From: Bauldia sp963759235
GTDB lineage: Bacteria; Pseudomonadota; Alphaproteobacteria; Rhizobiales; Kaistiaceae
DNA: 64,000 bases
Direction: 5' to 3'
Assembly: GCA_963759235.1 (NCBI GenBank)
Contig: CAVWYO010000001.1
Location: 1-64,000, forward strand
Positions 56,557 to 64,000 of this stretch are shown piece after piece. Under the pieces are notes generated by a model. That model saw only the letters and a program-made list of their open reading frames with translations. It made no database searches and was not told the origin of the DNA. The position numbers and the translations under genes were made by a program. Each line of letters begins with the position of its first letter. Position 1 is the first letter of the stretch.

Positions 56557-56760
56557 GTCCGGCTCCCGTCTTCGGCCATCCGGACCTTCGCTTCGCGCGG
56601 CCCGCCCGCCTCTTCGTTCATCTGGAATAACGCCATGGAATTCACTATAAGGCCAGCAATCCGCGCCGTCGCCTCAGGGCGCTTCCATCCGCCAGAGCCC
56701 GATCCGACCGCCGCCTTCCTGTCGGTTGATGCCTGCGTGCAATCAAGGAGCCGAACCGCC

Positions 56761-59448
<2,688 letters not shown>

Positions 59449-59571
59449 GGCCGGCGTCGGCAATGACGAAAGTCTCACCCGAACGTGACTCGCAATTGAG
59501 ACAGATGCTCCATAGTTTGTCAGCGTGACGGCCTGTCAGCCGGTCGGAATTTCTCTTTTGGAATCAGTGTT

Positions 59572-60315
59572 GTGATCGCAAGCGCCAAGTCCATCGCTGC
59601 CGTCGTCTTCGCCGCTGGCATCGCCGTCGGCACCGCTTCGGCGGAGGCCAATACCAAGGCCGTCCTCGAGCTCTTTACCAGCCAGGGCTGCTCATCCTGC
59701 CCGCCGGCCGACAAGCTGCTCGGCGACTATGCGGGCAGAGACGACGTCCTCGCCCTGTCGTTCCCGGTCGACTATTGGGACTATCTCGGTTGGAAGGACA
59801 CGCTCGCCAGCCACGACAACACCGAGCGGCAGCGCGCCTACGCCGCGGCGCGCGGCGACCGTCAGGTGTACACGCCGCAGATCGTGGTCAACGGCGTAGA
59901 GCACATGGTCGGCAGCGACCGGAGCGCCGTCGACGCCGCGATCGCGGAACATCCGGACGGGCTGCCCGTGCCGATCACCATGACCGCGGGCTCGGATTCG
60001 ACCAAGGTGACGATCGGCGCGTCGAAGAGCGCTACACCTCAAAAGGGTACGATCTGGCTCGCCATGTACGACGACCCCGTCTCGGTCTCGATCGCGCGCG
60101 GCGAAAACACCGGCCAGACGATCACCTACTACAACGTGGTGCGAAAGCTGCGTCCGATCGCCATGTGGATGGGCGAAGAGATGACGGTGGAGCTGCCCAA
60201 GAGCGAGCTGATGAAGACGAAGGTCTCGCGCTGCGCAGTGCTCTTGCAGACCGAGCTCCAGGACGGCCTGCCCGGCCCGATCCTCGGCGCCGCGGCGATC
60301 GACTACGCCAAATAA
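59572..60315 (+). CDS. exported DUF1223 thioredoxin-like protein
   Basis: Encodes 247 residues from GTG 59572 (GGAA about nine bases upstream). Signal peptide 1-24 (IASAKSIAAVVFAAGIAVGT). DUF1223 blocks: LELFTSQGCSSCPPADKLL with a CxxC-like pair, DYWDYLGWKDTLASHDNTERQ, YTPQIVVNGVEHMVGSD. The fold is thioredoxin-related; redox activity is inferred. Its place after acnA is common in Hyphomicrobiales. Confidence 0.9.
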   Translation: MIASAKSIAAVVFAAGIAVGTASAEANTKAVLELFTSQGCSSCPPADKLLGDYAGRDDVLALSFPVDYWDYLGWKDTLASHDNTERQRAYAAARGDRQVYTPQIVVNGVEHMVGSDRSAVDAAIAEHPDGLPVPITMTAGSDSTKVTIGASKSATPQKGTIWLAMYDDPVSVSIARGENTGQTITYYNVVRKLRPIAMWMGEEMTVELPKSELMKTKVSRCAVLLQTELQDGLPGPILGAAAIDYAK

Positions 60316-60389
60316 GCGGCCAAATCGAACGGCTAGCCCAGACGGCCAAGCCTTTGCCCATTCAATGGATTAGTTGGCGCGTCGCTAGC

Positions 60390-60617
60390 TTAGGGGCGCG
60401 TTGCTACAAATTCTGGCTTCTCCATAATCCAGTCGTGGAAGGCGTTCCAGAACACTTTCCGCCCCCGTTTTTTCGCATTCTTTTCAAACCAGACCACCGA
60501 CGCTTTGCCTATCATCAAATGACCAAGGATGCCTGCCTCATTCTGGACTGTTACGACGAGTCCCTTGTTCCCGAGCTGAGCCTCGGAAACGACCGTTAAG
60601 AACGCATCTGTTGCCAT
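60390..60617 (-). CDS. small protein of unknown function
   Basis: Encodes 75 residues (MATDAFLTVVSEAQLGNKGLV). AAGG lies about eleven bases before the ATG. A beta-rich core (VVTVQNEAGILGHLMIGKASVVWF) is followed by a basic KNAKKRGRK stretch and FWNAFHDWIMEKP. It could bind nucleic acid. The region is only ~50% G+C, below its surroundings, hinting at transfer. Confidence 0.6.
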   Translation of the reverse strand: MATDAFLTVVSEAQLGNKGLVVTVQNEAGILGHLMIGKASVVWFEKNAKKRGRKVFWNAFHDWIMEKPEFVATRP

Positions 60618-60723
60618 AGTTTCGAGCCTTTACGTTTGACGAATCCAAGCTCGAGTGTATCACACGCGCTCCTTGTACAGTGAAACCATCCACCCTCGTG
60701 GTAGTCAGCGCGACCTTCGTCCG

Positions 60724-62625
60724 TCACGCCGGCGGCACGTCGAGCGCCCGTTCCAGGAGCCGGCCGATCCGCGCCGCGTGGTCGGCCGGGTCGTCCGGCG
60801 CCTCCCCATCGAGGATGCGTGCCTCGCCGTAGAGCAGGATCGCCGCATTCTCCAGCGCCTCGGCATGCCCCCCCGCGACCGCTTTTTCGGCGAGGCCCTT
60901 GATCAGCGGATGGCCGGGATTGAGCTCCAGCACCGGAGCGGACGGCGCCTTCACCTGGTCGTGGGCGGAGAGGATCTTTTCCAATTGCCGGTCGAGGCCG
61001 CTATCGCCCGCGACGAGGCAGACCGGACTGCTGGTCAGACGCGACGACGACCGCACCCCGCTCACCCGCTCGCCTAGCGTCTGCTTGAACAAGGCGGTTA
61101 GGGTGGCAACGGCACTTTCGGCCGCCGTTTCTGCCTCGGTCTCCCCTTCGGCCAGCGGGATCTTGTCGAGATCAGCTGCGCCTTGCGTCACCGACTGGAA
61201 GGGCTTGCCGTCGTAGCCGAGGGCCGTCTTGACCCAGAAGGCGTCGACCGGGTCGGCGAGAAGAAGAACCTCGATGCCGCGCCTGGCAAAGCCCTCGAGC
61301 TGCGGACTGGCGCGGATCGCCTTTTCGTTCTCGCCAAGCGCGTAGTAGATCGCGGTCTGGTTGGGACGGAGACCCGCCACATAGTCGGCGAGGCTTCGCC
61401 AGCCGCCGTCGCTTCTCGTCGTCCGGAAGCGGGCGACCTTGTAAATGGCGTCGCGGCGCTCGACGTCCTCGTAAAGGCCCTCCTTGATCACCGCACCGAA
61501 GGCGTCCCACACCTTCTCGAACCGCTCCTTGTCCGTCTCGGCGAGCTTGTCGAGATCCGCCAGAACCCGGTTGCTCACCCCCTTGCCGATGGCCTCGAGG
61601 ATCGGGTTCTTCTGGAGCATCTCGCGGGAAATGTTCAGCGGCAGGTCCTCGGAATCGATCACACCGCGGACGAAGCGCAACCAGGCCGGCAGGATCTCGG
61701 CGTCGTCGGTGATGTAGACGCGCCGGACGTAGAGCTTGATCCGACCGCGTCGCGCCGGATCGAAAAGGTCGAACGGCTTCATCGACGGGACGAATACGAG
61801 GACGGAATATTCATGCCGCCCCTCCGCCTTGTAATGGACGGTGAGCGCCGGCTCGTCATACTGGCCGCTGACGTGGCCGTAGAACTCGGCGTACTCGCTG
61901 TCCTTGACCGAGGATTTCGGTTTCCGCCACAGCGCGCTGCCGTCGGCAAGCGTCTTCTCCCCGACGCCGTTGCCGACCCGCAGGAAGATCGGTACCGGCA
62001 CATGGGCGGAATATTCGGCAACGACCCGCTCGATGGTCGCCTGTTCGGCGTAGGTTTTCGCATCGTCGGCAAGGGTCAGCCTGACCCGCGTTCCACGGGC
62101 CGGCGCCTCCTCGACCGGCAGCGGTTCCACCTCGAACGTACCGGCGCCGTCCGACCACCACCGCCAGGCCTCTTCAGCACCGGCGAGCCGCGAAACCACC
62201 TCGACAGAGGAGGCAACCATGAAGGCGGAATAGAAGCCGACGCCGAACTGACCGATCAGCGCCGAACCTTCTCCCCCGCCCGAGATGCCTTCCAGGAACG
62301 CCCGGGTGCCGGAGCGAGCGATCGTGCCGAGATTGTCGACCAGTTCGGCCCGGTCCATGCCGATGCCGTTGTCCTCGACGGTAAGCGTGCCGCCGCTCTT
62401 GTCGGCCGACAGCACGATCTTGAAATCAGGGTCGTCGCCGAGCAGGTCCGGCTGCTCCAGCGCCATCATGCGCAGCTTTTCGCAAGCGTCGGCGGCATTC
62501 GAGATCAGTTCGCGCAGGAAGACATCCCGGTTCGAATAGACCGAATGCACCATCAGCGAGAGGAGCTTGGCCACCTCCGCTTCGAATCTGAGTGTTTCGC
62601 CGCTTCCGGTCTTGCTCTCAGCCAT
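60724..62625 (-). CDS. htpG: chaperone HtpG (Hsp90)
   Basis: Encodes 633 residues from ATG 62625; ATG 62634 three codons earlier is an alternative. The GHKL ATPase domain has ELISNAADACEKLR, VEDNGIGMDRAELVDNLGTIA and GQFGVGFYSAFMV. The middle domain has RVYITDDAEILPAWLRFVRG, DSEDLPLNISREMLQKNP. The C-terminal dimerisation domain ends LERALDVPPA. General folding chaperone, heat-induced in relatives. Confidence 0.96.
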   Translation of the reverse strand: MAESKTGSGETLRFEAEVAKLLSLMVHSVYSNRDVFLRELISNAADACEKLRMMALEQPDLLGDDPDFKIVLSADKSGGTLTVEDNGIGMDRAELVDNLGTIARSGTRAFLEGISGGGEGSALIGQFGVGFYSAFMVASSVEVVSRLAGAEEAWRWWSDGAGTFEVEPLPVEEAPARGTRVRLTLADDAKTYAEQATIERVVAEYSAHVPVPIFLRVGNGVGEKTLADGSALWRKPKSSVKDSEYAEFYGHVSGQYDEPALTVHYKAEGRHEYSVLVFVPSMKPFDLFDPARRGRIKLYVRRVYITDDAEILPAWLRFVRGVIDSEDLPLNISREMLQKNPILEAIGKGVSNRVLADLDKLAETDKERFEKVWDAFGAVIKEGLYEDVERRDAIYKVARFRTTRSDGGWRSLADYVAGLRPNQTAIYYALGENEKAIRASPQLEGFARRGIEVLLLADPVDAFWVKTALGYDGKPFQSVTQGAADLDKIPLAEGETEAETAAESAVATLTALFKQTLGERVSGVRSSSRLTSSPVCLVAGDSGLDRQLEKILSAHDQVKAPSAPVLELNPGHPLIKGLAEKAVAGGHAEALENAAILLYGEARILDGEAPDDPADHAARIGRLLERALDVPPA

Positions 62626-63022
62626 GGTGACCATGCCCCGCTTGCGAACCGCTTGGCGGTGATATCGCCGGTCGCCGGGTCTGATGCAAGACCGCCGGAA
62701 AGGAAATGGCCGGCACTTGGGCCGGCCATCTCTCACCTCGGATACGCACAAAAAGTGGTTCGGTTCAGCGTCGGACCCCGGGGGGCTGGGGGGCTGAGAA
62801 TTACCGAAGCCTCCGCCGAACCGAACCGTCTGAGGCAACACTCGGAGCATCGCGGGCCAAGATGGCCGGCCAACGGCCGAATATGGGCGAAATCATGAAA
62901 TTTGCGGGCTGTTGAAATCGGCGCCGTTTTGCCGGGAAAATGGAAAAACCAAGGTGGTGCCGAAGGCTTGCCAGGATCGTCGAAGAGGGCGATCATGACG
63001 GCACGATGACGTAGGAGGGAAT
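62626..63022. other. gene-free stretch upstream of htpG
   Basis: No plausible coding frame. Bases 62706-62729 form a 9-bp perfect hairpin (ATGGCCGGC / GCCGGCCAT, ACTTGG loop). Around 62775-62800 there is a G-run cluster (CCCCGGGGGGCTGGGGGGCTG) that could form unusual structure. Promoters for the divergent htpG and DUF2794 genes are expected here. Confidence 0.5.
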
Positions 63023-63416
63023 ATGAGCGAGGTGGAAGAAAAAGAGCCCTACGGCGGCGGGGCGAGCGTTTTCGCCCTGGCCGCCCGAAACTACGGTCCA
63101 AGTCTTAACGCAGGTCCGCCGATCAGCTTCGACCGACGCGAACTGAATCGAGATCCTCAGGGTGTACGGCCGCAAGGTCGCCGACGGCGAATGGCGCGAC
63201 TACGCCATCGATCAGCTCAAGGAAAAGGCGGTCTTTTCGGTCTTCCGACGCAGTTCGGAAGTGCCTCTCTATCAGATCGTCAAACAGCCCAAGCAAGCCC
63301 GTCGTCAGGGCGCCTACTCGCTGGTCGCGGCAACCGGCCAGATCCTCCGGCGCGGACATGACCTCGGCAACGTTCTAAGAGTCATCGACCGCCCGCTGAG
63401 GCTGGTAGTGGCCTGA
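63023..63416 (+). CDS. DUF2794 protein, frame broken near 63151
   Basis: Should encode 130 residues. GGAGGG precedes ATG 63023. The N-terminal part ending ISFDRRELNR is in one frame; the conserved core (VYGRKVADGEWRDYAIDQLK, AVFSVFRRSSEVPLY, RQGAYSLVAATGQILRRGHD) continues in the next frame from about 63152. Relatives read FDRRELN-x-IL-x-VYGR without a gap, so one extra base in AATCGAGATCC is implied. DUF2794 is a conserved cytoplasmic protein of unknown function in alphaproteobacteria. Confidence 0.88.
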
Positions 63417-63435
63417 CCGCGAGGTGAGTGTTCGA

Positions 63436-63966
63436 TCAGCGCGTCGGCGGACCGCCGGCGCCGGTGCCGAGAGCGCGTTGCATCAGCATGCTGTCGAGCC
63501 AGCGGCCGAACTTGTGGCCGACCGTCGGCAACCTTGCGACGATGACAAATCCCTCCGCCTGGTGAAGCCCGATCGAAGCGGGGTGACTGGAATCGCCGAT
63601 GACGGCGATCATCTGCCGAAAGTCGAGCGTCTCGCACTCGTCAATCAGACGCCTGAGAAGGCTCCGGCCGATACCTTGCCGCCAGCCGGACCGGGCGATG
63701 TAGACCGAATCTTCCACGGTGTGCCGGTAGCCCGGCCGCGGGCGGTATGGGCCTGCATAGCCATAGCCGAGCACCGCTCCATCCACCTCCGCCACGAAAT
63801 AGGGATACCCGGCCTCGACAAGCGTCGTCATTCGCCGCCCCATCTCGGTTTCCCCCGGTGGCTCAAGCTCGAAGGTCGCCGTGCCGTTGAGGACGGCATC
63901 GGCATAGATGGCGGTGATAGTTGGAAGGTCGCCGGACGCGGCAGCCCGGATGATTGGCTCGGTCAT
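63436..63966 (-). CDS. GNAT acetyltransferase, phosphinothricin-acetyltransferase-like
   Basis: Encodes 176 residues from ATG 63966 (MTEPIIRAAASGDLPTITAI). The fold and motifs YADAVLNGTATFELEPP, YGYAGPYRPRPGYRHTVEDS, the acetyl-CoA loop GWRQGIGRSLLRRLI, and GLHQAEGFVIVARLPTVGHK match the Pat/YwnH type. Such enzymes acetylate phosphinothricin, methionine sulfoximine or related amines; the cellular substrate here is not known. Confidence 0.92.
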   Translation of the reverse strand: MTEPIIRAAASGDLPTITAIYADAVLNGTATFELEPPGETEMGRRMTTLVEAGYPYFVAEVDGAVLGYGYAGPYRPRPGYRHTVEDSVYIARSGWRQGIGRSLLRRLIDECETLDFRQMIAVIGDSSHPASIGLHQAEGFVIVARLPTVGHKFGRWLDSMLMQRALGTGAGGPPTR

Positions 63967-64000
63967 AGAAGGTCGCAACGAAAAGGGCGCGGCCTCGGCC

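Noticed and set aside
56002..56760. Upstream extension of the acnA frame through the ccmA region
   Set aside because: It overlaps ccmA on the opposite strand and lacks aconitase similarity. GTG 56761 with AAGGAG upstream gives the usual N-terminus.

Overview
The window is a GC-rich (roughly two-thirds G+C) chromosomal segment from an alphaproteobacterium, most likely order Hyphomicrobiales (Rhizobiales). The basis is gene order: mdh-sucC-sucD-sucA-sucB-lpd beside zapE and sdh; ffh-rpsP-rimM-trmD-rplS leading to leuC; dapF-mtaB-ftsY-yciB-ccmGDCBA-acnA; plus an Omp19-like lipoprotein and DUF2794 and DUF1223 proteins typical of that order. The genus cannot be named from the sequence alone. No tRNA, rRNA, CRISPR array, prophage or transposase was recognised.

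Layout. 1-4.2 kb: a small secreted-protein gene and xerC have been pulled apart by about 2.3 kb carrying an RTX-type calcium-binding protein gene. The insertion is flanked by a 334-bp direct repeat that leaves a truncated xerC copy on the left and a truncated secreted-protein copy on the right. 4.2-4.6 kb: a strong candidate small RNA with an 11-bp-phased promoter array. 6-16 kb: the 2-oxoglutarate dehydrogenase / succinyl-CoA synthetase / malate dehydrogenase operon on the minus strand, then a second RTX protein. 17-24 kb: zapE, an Omp19-like inhibitor lipoprotein, and succinate dehydrogenase, in which sdhB is separated from sdhCDA by a sulfotransferase-like gene and a DUF3052 gene. 24-40 kb: leuB, mntH with a Fur/Mur-type box, asd, a PdxY-DUF429 fusion, a CitE-like lyase, leuD, cytochrome b561, leuC and several small genes. 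40-47 kb: secreted proteins, then rplS-trmD-rimM-rpsP-ffh with an AT-rich foreign-looking gene wedged between ffh and rpsP. 47-60 kb: msrA, dapF-mtaB-ftsY, yciB, ccmGDCBA (split by an antisense secreted-protein gene) and acnA. 60-64 kb: htpG, a DUF2794 gene and a GNAT acetyltransferase.

How the genes work together. Most of the window is central metabolism: the TCA cycle from aconitase through 2-oxoglutarate dehydrogenase, succinyl-CoA synthetase, succinate dehydrogenase and malate dehydrogenase. It also covers leucine and aspartate-family biosynthesis (leuB, leuC, leuD, asd, dapF), protein targeting (ffh, ftsY), ribosome and tRNA maturation (rpsP, rimM, trmD, rplS, mtaB) and cytochrome c maturation (ccm).

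Three otherwise convincing genes (mdh, the first RTX gene, DUF2794) are each broken by what looks like one extra base. Because mdh is a core gene, base-level sequence error is the first explanation to test. The points that most deserve follow-up are the candidate sRNA with CCUCC loops and its promoter array shared with a distant gene, the RTX insertion scar, the AT-rich gene inside the ffh-rpsP operon, and the PdxY-DUF429 fusion.
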